From Calycina herbarum (Eukaryota; Ascomycota; Leotiomycetes; Helotiales; Pezizellaceae), in contig LLEY01000004.1 of NCBI GenBank assembly GCA_001414485.1, positions 310,001 to 374,000 of the forward strand: a stretch of DNA of 64,000 nt, written 5' to 3'. Below, piece after piece: positions 24,367 through 35,269 of the stretch. The notes beneath the pieces were generated by a model. The model was given only the letters and a program-made list of their open reading frames with translations, did no database searches and was not told where the DNA came from. Numbering within the stretch: position 1 is the stretch's first letter; each line of letters starts with the position of its first letter. The position numbers and the translations under genes are program-made.

Positions 24367-24605
24367 AACAACTTTTGCTGTCGAAGCCAACGTCACTGTC
24401 GATTCCTCTCCAACATTCGAGAACAACGAAAAGAGGAAAGAGTGTAAAAGAGGGCAAGACGCGACCATAACGAGATCCCCTTTCAAAAAACCTTCTCCTC
24501 CCGAGTCAAACAAACAAGTGAAACTCCAACAGCCGGAAAGAACATTGCATGGACACGTTCATTTCTTATCTGTCTGAAAACCCAAGACTCGAAGACTACC
24601 GAGTC
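24367..24605 (+). repeat. Diverged direct repeat, copy 2
   Basis: Second member of the pair described at 23640-23880. The blocks stay colinear through a CCC(A/C)AGACT motif near the end. Confidence 0.5.
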
Positions 24606-24792
24606 AATATAAAGAACACCAAGACCGTTGTGTCCGTTGTGTACTTACACCCACCCACCATAAGAATCACTTACCACAAGGCAATATTGTTGAAATATCT
24701 CATTGATCTGCACTTATTACCGCAACACCTCTACCACCACATCTTCACATCTCAGCCTATCAAACACGTAAACCTCTGCCTATCACCTCCCT

Positions 24793-27700
24793 CTAGGCAT
24801 ACCCATGACTCTTCAACCACTCCAGAATAACCTCCCCATCCCTCTCCCGATAACTCGCCCTCGTCAAAATACTATCCCTAATAACCCCCAACGTACGATC
24901 ATACCCCCTATTATCTCTGCCCTCGAAGAATTTGGCAATGCCCTTCTCAGTCTCGCGATCACTGAATTTACTCAACGAGATTTTCAGGAATCGATCGAGG
25001 ACAACCATGTTCTTCGAGAGAGTCTTATATATCTCCTCAAAATTCTCCTGGATATACTTCCAGAACTCCGCTCTCGTTCGAGGATTAGCAGCGAGCGCCA
25101 TCCCACCCGTGTGTTTATCCTGCGTAGCCACCTCGTGGAAGAGGAAATCCAGGTAGTCGGGGAGAAGAGCAAGATCTTGGATACGTCCCATAGCACGAAG
25201 AGCGATTTCCTTCCCATCTACGGAGGGAGTTTCACGCCATTCCTTTTTGAGGGCGTGGTACTCTGCTTCACCACCGAGACGAACTGAGATTCCGAAGATG
25301 GCGGAGCGGAGATTGGGGTGGATTGCTGTGGTATCTTTGCCGCTTGTGTAGAGCTCGAAGCGGTTTTTGGAGTCTGCGATGGTTCTGGGTTTGATTAGAT
25401 GGGTACAAGTGAATATTGAGAATTGTTGGCTTACTGTTCGTGGCCGCTCAAACCTGCGGTAAGTACCAGGAGAGAACGAAGTTGGGACGTGAGGAAATCA
25501 TCCTTTGGTCCAGTCTCGTAACCAATCTTCTCAACAGCCGGGGTGATTAATTTGAGGGTAAATTTCTTCAGGCCTTCTGCGATTTCAGTGTTCTCGGAGA
25601 AGACGGACTTGACAGTGGCCAAAGAGCCAAGGATCTGGGACCAAACCAAATAATTGGTTTCCGATTGGAGACCTTCGACGAATGCCAAAAGTCCTGGGGT
25701 TGCAGCTTGTCCAGAGAGTGCCAGAGCACCGGCATCACCAATGAGACCTATTCGAATGTGAGAATTTGTTTACTACAAGAGTTAGGAGAGGGGCCTTACC
25801 AATCTTGTCCAAATCACTGAGGCGATCAACTTGAGTACCGAGCTTTGCCAATCTAGCAGGTGGATAATTAGTTCGGTAAAATCCAGCATTGTCCTTGTTG
25901 ATCTTATAAAAGGAGTCATCAATGTCCCGAATAGTATCCTCCTTCTTGGTGAAGCCAATAGAAGAAGCACCTTGGACTCCAGTCTTGCCCTCCAATCCAA
26001 GTGGAACCCACCAGGTCGTGATATCCTCATCTGGCTTTACATCTCCAGTTGATAGATAGCGAGATTGCTTGATACTAATTTGACCAGGCTCCTCTGCTAC
26101 GGTGACGACAGGAAATCCGATTTTGCGAATCCAGTTATCGATCAAGGAGTTAACATCTTGGCCAGATGCCTCGCTAAGAGCGGACCAGAGATCGTTTGTT
26201 GTCGCATTTCCATAGGAGTGTGATTTCAGATAGTTGGAAACGCCTTTGAGGAAGGTCTCCTGACCGAGATGTGTTGCCAACATTCGGATTGTTGAGCTTC
26301 CCTTTAGGTAACTGATGGCATCGAAAATTTGATCAACATCCAAGCCATCCCGGACCGGGACTTCGATTGGGTGGGAGCTGCGAAGAGAATCAAGGGTAAA
26401 TGCTGTTTGCATGCCTTCAGAAGCGAATTGAGACCAGACGTTCCATTCCGGGTGTATTTTATCCGTCGCCAGCCAGCCGACCCAAGTGGCAAAACCTTCA
26501 TTGAGCCAAAGTTCACTCCACCAATCCATAGTAACCAAATTACCGAACCATTGATGTGCCAATTCATGAGCAACAACATAAGCAATCCGATTCTTGAATT
26601 TTGCATCAGATGTCTTTTCATCGAATAGTACTGCTGTGGTTCTGTAGGTGACCAGACCCCAGCCCTCTATAAACATGTTAGTAGTCATTCTAAATCATAC
26701 TCGGGATTTCATAGGTAATATGAATGGACTAACCCATTGCGCCGTGTGACTAAAAATTCAATGTTAGTGAATGTTCCAACGTTATGCCTTATGCATGCCT
26801 AATCCGTTCATAAAGGAGGGGCTTATAGAAAAATGGAAATAGTGCTCTCGTTGTGGTTATTTTTTTTAAGGATTATTCAAATAGAACATCTCAAGACAAC
26901 GGACACTTCATGTGACGAGTATTCCACATTTACAAGCATAGCCATTTCACCATTTCACCAACTCACGGAACACCTCACCTCAGGATCAAAGGGATCAGGT
27001 CACAGGGAAAAGAAGATATTGAAACTTACAAACTCATGGACAGCAAGCAGATCCGACTTTGGTAAAGGATAATCGATATCAAAGATCTCGGAAAAGTAGT
27101 CAATAATCTGAGGAGCATGGTCCAGCGCATACTGGGCCTGACTCTTAAGGCCTCTTGTGGTGTAGACACGAACGGGAAGATTCTTTCCGTTGTATTTGCG
27201 TTTCGTAAAGTCTTCAACGTACTCGAAATCTCCCACAGCCCAGGTAAGCAGATATGTGCTCATGACTGGAGTTCTGTCGAATGACACCACCTTGAATCCG
27301 TCCTTGGACTTCTTGGTGCTCTTCTCGGGCATGTTGCTCAATGCTACCTGATCCTCTGGCAATTCAATTTCGAAATCGAAGCTTGCCTTGAGGTTTGGCT
27401 CATCGAAACAAGGGAAAGCTCTACGAGCATCACAACTCTCGAACTGAGTTGAGAACATGACATGGTCGTCGCCATCCTTTGGTACGGAGGAAGCTGGAGG
27501 AACAATTGGCTTGTATTTTGATCGATAGAAACCAGCCATGTCATTGTTGATGATTCCTTGAAACTTGATGACCAGGAGTGCTTCCTTGGAAACGGGGAGG
27601 TCATCAGAGAAGGACAGAGTTGCACGTTGCTTTGAAGTGTCATACGAAGTGCCAGTGGACTTGAATGCCTTTCCTCCCAAGACCAGCTCTGCACTGTGGA

Positions 27701-28154
27701 TTTTGAGTTGGTGGGTGTTCAGTGTAATCTCCTTGGATGGCGTGATGATGTTGGAGAGAATGCTGACGGTGCCTTGGTAGGTAAAATCACCACCCAACTC
27801 AATATCGTAGATGGAAATGTCATAATTTATTGCTTTGACATTATCTGGGAGAATATCCCGGTCTAACACGTCTGATGGAGGCATTGTTGTGTGGCAATGT
27901 CGAGACTGAGTGGTGTTGGGCTTGAAGGGAGAGGTGTAGTGTCGATTTCGGGGAGTTTGTTGCTTGGACGAGCGGATTGAGGTGAAAGTGCGTGTGGCAA
28001 CAAAATGCTTTTTCTGAAGAAAGTCTCTTCTAGTCTGAAGAGAGGAAATGTGGAGTGTTCTAGAAGACAGAGAGAAGGATTTATGTGGTCTGATGGAATT
28101 GAGTCTAATGCCAGAGAAGACAAGATGAGGGGAGAAACGAGGGGTCATTTGCAA
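24793..28154 (-). CDS. APE2: M1-family zinc aminopeptidase (Ape2/Aap1 type)
   Basis: Removes N-terminal amino acids from peptides, using one zinc. Five exons: 28154-27030, a 16-nt microexon 26749-26734, 26666-25800, 25747-25435 and 25384-24793. The introns are 280, 67, 52 and 50 bp, and 970 residues result. The zinc site HELAHQ is at residues 414-418, with the third ligand Glu 437 in LWLNEGF, exactly HEXXH-x18-E. The exopeptidase motif spans the microexon and reads GAMEG instead of the usual GAMEN. The first 90 residues are rich in Arg/Ser/Thr with almost no acidic residues, like a mitochondrial presequence. An internal Met91 (ATG at 27884) would give an 880-residue form without it. It is divergent from the CENP-W-like gene, 184 bp away. 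Confidence 0.95.
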
Positions 28155-28338
28155 CTTCCTTATCGGGCCTCAGCCGCGTCCGATCCGAACTCCGGTATTC
28201 CGTTGTTTTTCAATGGTGCAATGCGAACAAGGCTCTGAGGTAGCCTCGTCAATCCCTGACAATAAACAAGCCAAGGGCTAATCGCGCTGAGAAACAAACA
28301 CCTCTCAATCAACACTGCAACACTCTCTTCTGAACAAA
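28155..28338. promoter_or_regulatory. Compact divergent promoter, aminopeptidase / CENP-W-like gene
   Basis: Only 184 bp separate the two ATGs, so one nucleosome-depleted region probably serves both genes. No specific factor site was identified. Confidence 0.5.
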
Positions 28339-28744
28339 ATGGCAGCCGGACAGAAATTGTACCCTCGAGCGACGGTCAAAAAGATTGTCAAAGCCCACTC
28401 GAAACGCAATGTCACCAAAAATGTCGATGTTATGGTAGGCTGAGCGAGACGCGTCGTGGTTGTCTCAATGCTAACGAGATATAGATATTTCTCGACTATG
28501 CCCTCTTCCTGCAGACGTACGTTGCGGCCCAAATTGTATATCCCGAGTTGGATGGTGGAATACTGATTGAGGAGACAGTTTGATGAAGGAAGCTGGAATC
28601 AACGCAAAGCAAGCTGGAGAAAGAGGTATCAGCGCCAAAAGCGTCCAGAAAGTCACCGAGGTTGGTGGATTCTATCTCGTGCCTCATGGACTATATACTG
28701 ACAGATTGATTCAACAGTTATCCCTCTCCAAGTTCAAGGGTTGA
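28339..28744 (+). CDS. CENP-W-like small histone-fold protein
   Basis: Four short exons (28339-28434, 28485-28516, 28579-28660, 28718-28744), with introns of 50, 62 and 57 bp and closing phases, give 78 residues. The product starts MAAGQKLYPRATVKKIVKAH. It reads as one histone fold: a first helix with KKIVKAHSKRNV, a central helix IFLDYALFLQTLMKEAG, and a third with GISAKSVQKVT ending in KFKG. This length and pattern match fungal CENP-W (S. pombe Wip1), the kinetochore partner of CENP-T. An NF-Y/CBF-like histone-fold protein of another complex is the alternative. It is easily missed because no exon exceeds 96 bases. Confidence 0.82.
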
Positions 28745-29462
28745 ACACAGACGAAAGCCTTCCAATATCGATCAACGACACCTTGCTGTAAGCGTATATA
28801 CGGGGCTCTAGCGTGGACAAAAGGCTGGGCTAGACAGAATAGGCAGAAATCTGCGAGTAAGCTGCAGTGGAATTGCACGACAAGACTTCTCAACAAGTAG
28901 CAAAACGAGGTCGAGAAATCAGTCCATTAGCTACCAGTCTCTGAACTGAGCTTTGGGGGAAACACTCCTTGGCGGGGATCGGGTGCAGCTAGCCAGCAAG
29001 GGTGTTAATGAGGACTGGAGAAGACTCCATCAACAGCCACAAAGCTTGCGGAGGAAAGAGATGTAGACAATAAAAGAGCTTTCTACGCATCAATAACAAT
29101 TCCCATAATCTTGAATAAATCTTCTATGAAATAATAAGAAAGGGAGGCTATACTGTGGTGACTCCTCTCTGTGCTTCCTTGAGCTTCTGCCGCTTTCGCT
29201 CGGACCACCCCTTTGAAGCCGCGCTCAAGAAATATTCGGCGAGACCATACCCATCACCAATTCACCCTCATACAAAACATCTACCCATCCTCAAATACCT
29301 ACAATTCCTAAAACAACTCTTTTCCTCTCCCAAGGAATATCAATTTTCAACCCCCACACCCAAATACCTCTACCGCAACATCCCACGCGACTCACACAGA
29401 GTCCCCCCACAACAGCTTCCCCAGCCTTCGAGAGCTTCGCAAAGTCTCAATCCATCGCCAAC
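28745..29462. other. Intergenic, promoter side of the RGG-protein gene
   Basis: 3' flank of the CENP-W-like gene, then a pyrimidine-rich leader with CCACAACAGC-like sequence before the ATG at 29463. No gene seen. Confidence 0.5.
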
Positions 29463-31070
29463 ATGGCTGCCTCCGCTACCCAAAACCCACCTGTCAAGAA
29501 CGAATCCAAATCATCCAAGAAGAAGAAGGCCAAGTCGGCTACCACTGATTCTGAGCCAGCCAGCGTTGCAGTAGCAGACGTTCCAGCCAACGGTCCTACC
29601 GAGAGCAACAGCGGAGATGGTTCCTACGAGAGTCCATATATTAAGGATCTATACAAGTGAGTACCTCCACGCGATTCGATGTCTCAGCGACCATCAGACA
29701 CGTTTGCCATAATCCTACGGCCACAAGATCTAATTGAAATATTTGCAGGAACATCCGTAACATCAACAAGAAGATTGTAAGTAGCCCTCTGTCTACCCCC
29801 GAAGCAAAACTCTAACATCTCTTTTCTAGACCAATGCCTCCAAGGTTGACAGTATCGTCGCTGCTCCCGAAAATAAAGACAAGACACTCGACCAATTAAT
29901 CTCCGAACGCAAGATCAATGCCGACCAAAAGGCACAGCTCTTGAAGAAGCCTAGCCTCCAGCAACAATTGCAACAATTCGAGGAGCAAATCGCACAATTC
30001 AAGAAATTCGATGCTGAATACAAGGCTGCGTCCCAGGCTGAGAAGGCGGATTTTGAAAAGACCCACACGGAGCGAGCAAGCAAGGATCTGGAGGAGGCCG
30101 TGAAGGCTGCAAAGGCAGAGGGCGCCATTTCAGCACAAAAGGAGCAAGAGAATAGCTTTCTATTACTTTCACAATTCCTTAGACTGGCTGCCGTTCGACG
30201 AGGCGAGGATGAGGATCCAGAGCTCGAGGAGAACAAGGCTTTGGAGGGTCTGCTTGGCAGAGTTTACACTGGTGATGCCAACGCTGTTTCTGCCATGGTC
30301 AGCCTCATCAATGGCTCCAGTGAACACGTCTTCTCCGTCAATGGCGAGCCTTTGAGTGTTACTTGTAAGTAGCTAACCCTCTTGCTTATATTCTGCCACT
30401 AACGGCTTTCTTTTCAGATGCCGATATCAAGCGTGTCGCACTCGCACAAGTTCCACTTACCATTCCCGAGGCTGAGGAGGAGGTTCCAGCCGTCGAGACC
30501 AGCGAATATCCGGTCCAGAGCGATCCAACAATTGCCCACGCTGGCCTCACTGAACTCGATGCCCCAGCTGCTACTGCCAACGGCCACAGCGAAGAATCCG
30601 GCGAGGTTCAGGGTATCCCACAAAACTCCGGTTTTGGTGGTGAGGGAAATGCTGCTGCAAATGAGAAGTGGGACAACGCGAATGAGCTCTCAACTTCCCA
30701 GGAGTGGGTTGAGGTTCCTCGAGATGCTGCGGAGACCGAGACTGGATTGACTGCTACTCCTGCAGCTCCATCCAACGTTCAAAGCTGGGCCGATGATCAA
30801 CCAGATAGCCCAACTGAAAAGCCAACAACACAAGCTCCAGTTAACGCAAACGACGGATTCCACGAGGTTCAACGAAACAACCGTGGCGGTAACCGAGACA
30901 GAGGTCAAGGTCAATTCCGTGGCGGTCGAGGTGGACGTGGTGACGGTTATGGACGAGGACGAGGTGGTGGAGGCCGTGGAGGTGGTGGTGAGTGGCGTGG
31001 AGGACGCGGAGGCGCTCGTGGTGGTCCCCGAGGAGAGCCACGAGAACCTCGCTCACGCCGCGAAGAGTAA
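29463..31070 (+). CDS. YAG7-like coiled-coil protein with C-terminal RGG repeats
   Basis: Four exons (29463-29656, a 28-nt exon 29749-29776, 29830-30364, 30418-31070), with introns of 92, 53 and 53 bp, give 469 residues. The N-terminus is Lys-rich (KKKKAKS). Then comes the conserved core YIKDLYKNIRNINKKI-TNASKVDSIV and DQLISERKINADQKAQLLKK, followed by a Gln/Glu/Lys coiled coil. Next is a helical region, then an acidic Ala/Glu/Pro stretch. The last ~60 residues are an RGG/GRGG box typical of RNA binding and arginine methylation. I place it with the fungal YAG7-like proteins of unknown function; ribosome or mRNA association is an inference from the tail. Confidence 0.85.
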
Positions 31071-34000
31071 ATTTGATCTTTTCTGATCGAATTTCTCCCC
31101 TCGCCATTTTCTCCATTGCGCGTTTGGCTTTTCCCAGTTCACACATTGTAACATTTGTTTGCGGCATTCATTGGCGGGCGAACAGGCATCTTTTGTGTTT
31201 ACGAATTTAAAAAAATCGCATGGGTGTGGGAGCGCTTCTTGAAATTTGGGGTTTTAATTCTCTTCTTGTTTGCAATGTTGAGGACAAAAAGACGATACAA
31301 AAATGGAATGGAATGGAAATGGGGCTACGATACTTGTTTGGTTTGCATCTTTGGCCATGCTCGAACTTCCTTTCCGGTTTTTCTGGGGAATGGGATGGAA
31401 AGGATGGGAGATGGAGGTGGCTGGGTTGATGGACTGGACTTGGAGGTGGGCCTACTATTGCTATGGCGGTAGATAGCTTTTACTTTTTTTTTCGGTAGAG
31501 CATTGTCAATAAAAGATGATGATTGATGAAATTCTTCTGAGTATTTGGCTTGATGTGCTAGTATCATTGTTCTGTCAATAAGGAGTCGAAGGGACCTTTC
31601 ACTTTTCAATCATTTTCCCCCCCAGGCTAATCGTTGGAACTCCATAGGCGAGTTTTGCTCTACGTGCAACCCCTCCTTATTACTTCAGATGTTCTAGGAC
31701 AATTACGTTTACTCTTCGGGAACTTTGCGAAAAAAATTCCGACCCGAGCGCTAGAGTCTTGTAAACCATTCTCGGAGCATTGCATCTCTTGCAAAAGCGG
31801 GTATAAAACTGGATATCTTGCTTGGCCTTTTTTTTTTTTCGTTGGCGTACTGCGAGTAATCACATCACCAACAGTACGACGAGCGAGGAATTGTGATGGG
31901 GACTCTGGAAGGAGGAGGAATATAATAACCCCTCTCTAGGAGGTCTAATTGAGATTGTGGCCAAATTGAAAGACATGGAGAATACTACGGATGGCGGTCT
32001 ACGTAGAGGCGCTTGTTGTGTGGGAGGGTAGGTTGAATTAAAAAGGATTTTTGATTTTTGATTTTTGATTTTGAAAGTGTTGTTTTGTGAGGAGTTTGGG
32101 TGTGGATGGTGAGGGAGGGTGGTTTCTTGCTGTCGAATTTTAGATTGTTGTCGTTTCGTTTTGCTTTGCTTGGTTTGGGGGTTGGGAGGGGATAGTTGGT
32201 TGTACGAGCTAGAGTGATTTTGGAATATGTTCATTTTGGTTTGAGATCCTCTTTGTACGCTGGAGTGTAGAACTAGGAAAGAGATGTTGGACGGCAGATG
32301 GCCCAGTTTGATCATTGTTTTTTGGGAGGTGGGTTTTGACCTGGTTGTTGATTCTGGCTATATTTAAAGAGGTATAGAGGAGGATATGAGATACATGGTG
32401 TTACGGAGAGAGGGTTGAGAGGATGGGGGCTTGAGTGTTATGATTGTGTAGTATGTATTATTGATAAAGAAACGGGTCGACAAAGTAAGATATCCGCTCT
32501 GTTATGTTTTCTTCGCCAATTTTACAATTGACAAACTCTGTCTAGATGTCTACTAAAGCTAGCATGAATCAGCCACGTAATTTTAGTGCTCTGTTTAACT
32601 TACTTTCGTATTCTAGAATTATTTTATTGAATAATTGTTACTTGGTTAAGTACCCAGTACTCTATATTTCGAGAGATATTATAGTTTTTACCTTTTATAC
32701 AGTTAAAAAATGATTAACCTAATTGCTCTCAATAAAAGCAATTTGGTAGTTGTAAGTACTAGACTCACTCCTTGATAGTTTAAAGTAATACTAGATGTTT
32801 TTTTATTAGGCGGGTAAGAGGAATGCAGTACATCAACGTCTATTCTCTCAGAGATTCGAATTGGAAATTGAGATTTCGATTGCCTTTCGTTTTGTCCTTC
32901 TTTTTGACTGAACGAGGAATCGAAATCCGGATGGGTGTATAAGTACCCACCTCCCCGCTGAGAGGGTACGATTGGGACTGTCATACTTCGATTGCCATGT
33001 CAATGTGCTGGTTGGAAGTGGTTCGGTGGCTCAGATACTCGAGGGATTTGTGAGTATCAGATAGACTGGAAGGAAGTTCTGAATTCTGGTGCACCTGTTT
33101 GTGTTTAGTCTGGTACTTGGGCTTTTTTGTCACCGTGAAAGGGGATTTCTTGTTGTCGATTGTTTGCTTGTTGTCGTTTTGATTTCTCTTGTTCGTTTGG
33201 GGGTATCTTTTGAATTGGGAGGATAGATGTAGAGTTCGATGCTGGCGAGTGTGAGTTCCGTGGTGTTTTAGTTTTTTATGGAAAGGTACGAGTTTATTCA
33301 GGACATGTCACACTTGTAAGCATACTCTGTGATGTTTTGTCTAGTGGTTGGTGAAGGGGGAGATTTAAAAGGGTCATCAGCACTCGGTAGGGTTGAGGTG
33401 TGATGGGATTGAGGAATTGTGGAGGGAAGGAGAGGAAGTGGGTGGTTCAGAGAGTGGGGGGGAAAGAAGATCTGGCGGGTTAGCCAATTATGATGACGAG
33501 ACCTTTGGACTGGAGTTATATATTGGTAATATCGATTACTACTGGGAGGTGTATTGCGAAGGGGGGAATTCCAGACTTTGATGGCTTCTGGCAGGTTGCA
33601 CGGTGGCCTGGGAATAGATCTTGTCGGAGGTATGGTAAGTGTCATTCTGGAAATGAAAGTGTTGTGTTTTACTGTTTAGTTGGTACAGCCTTATATGGTT
33701 TAGAAAGGGGGTTGTGATGTCGATTTTCTTGTTGCTGTCATTCTTTTCGATTCACTTATATATCTCTATTTCTACTGTTTTTGCTTTGAAGGAGAGGGGG
33801 GTTGGTATAGGATAGAGCTTGAGTTATTTCGTTTCGCGGCTTGAATGGGGGACTAGGAAGGAAGTCGCACTAGTCGGTCTCGCATGAGACTCGAAATCAC
33901 TTAGAATCATAATCTTTATTATGGTTAGTATATGCAAAGCTGTAAGATTAGGGGTATGTATTTAAAGGGGGTACGACGGGTGGCATAGTGTTGATGGGGG

Positions 34001-35269
34001 GGTTGTGTTTTAAGCGAGTATCAAGTGTGAGACTCTATTTTCTCTTTCTTTTTGATTTGCTTATAAGCTATTTTGATATGAGAATCTCTAATATTGTATG
34101 CTCATTTGAAATATTCGTACTTGCCTTAGCTTCTTGGGGTGTTAAAGTCATTGATTTGCCCTTCTAATTTTAGTTTTTCGCGACACTCTTGATTCCGTCA
34201 GCCCGTAGGGCTTTTATGGGTACAAGGGGTGACTTATACTTTTATTTTGGTAGAGCTTTTTAGAATGCTCGACATGAGTGTGGAAGATTGTGCATTTCAC
34301 TCATACCTGCAGAAAATATCGTTGCCGCCATTCTACCGAATTAACGAAAGCTTGACAAGATGCTCCCCCTGGCCATCAAAATAGTATAGTAAAACTCGAT
34401 AAATCAATACAATTCTCTCAAAAGGCTCGAATAATTAAGAACATATTCTCTTTCTTGTTCTAGAAGAGTTGAAGACAGTTGTAGATGGTAGATTGCTTCA
34501 AGAATACATTCACAAATTCCTGCATCCTCTGGTAAGGACACCAATTTGTAATAATTGGTGAATAAAGAATACCAGCTTTAAAAGAAACCTCCTAAACCCA
34601 ACTTTTTGATAAGGGTTTTAATCTTACACCTAAAGATTATAAAGTGCAGAACCGTTGTTCAAATTGACTCAAATTGGAGGAGAGTAATTGAGGTATGGGT
34701 TTGAAGACCTACCATCCGTGGAGACAGTGACTCGCTTAGCTTTACTCCCACCTTACAAAAGAACTTTTGAGTAACTTCGGCCCAAAAATAAAAGCAAGAT
34801 AGAAGGAAAACACCTGCCGCCGAAATCCCTCTCACTGTCGAAACAAGGATAAAAAGCTACCTGAAATGCTGCCCAAGATAAAGCCCCATATTTATGGGCT
34901 GTAGTAATTCCAGCAAGGATCATTGAAATCAAGAAGATGCAGTATCCTGAGGAGGATATCAACAAAGGAATGGGCTGTGGACACTCGTTTGGCCGCGAAG
35001 AAGACGGAACAACTGTGATACAAGGTCACGACTAGTAGGGGGATCTTGACCAAAAGGGAGATATCGAGGTGACGCATGAATATCCCACTCCTCATTCTCA
35101 CTCGACGTTATATTTGGACTACTGTGACTTCAGTTCGTCAAAAAACTTCCAGCAACACATATAAGCGAAAAGGCCCAAGCAAATATAAATTACAATTCCT
35201 CATCAACTCATCAATCATCAAGTCAACCTCTAGCACTCTCACCCATATTCCTCTCATTTTCTCAAATCT
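31071..35269. other. 4.2 kb gene-poor region
   Basis: T/G-rich sequence with homopolymer tracts (near 31,480 and 31,829). Only low-complexity frames are present, such as 31860-32315 (-) and 34753-35101 (-, hydrophobic). I can support no coding gene, RNA gene or transposon end. It holds the terminator of the RGG gene and the 3' flank of the oxidoreductase gene. Confidence 0.5.

Larger units (their letters stand above)
22552..24792. other. Intergenic with diverged duplicated segments
   Basis: No gene called. Two diverged, colinear copies of about 240 bp lie at about 23,640-23,880 and 24,367-24,605. Confidence 0.5.

Noticed and set aside
31860..32315. 151-residue minus frame in the gene-free stretch
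   Set aside because: Ser/Gln/Asn/Pro low complexity coming from T/G-rich DNA; no sign of selection visible.
34753..35101. Hydrophobic minus frames that might join by splicing
   Set aside because: No junction restores a convincing protein, and hydrophobicity is expected from T-rich DNA.
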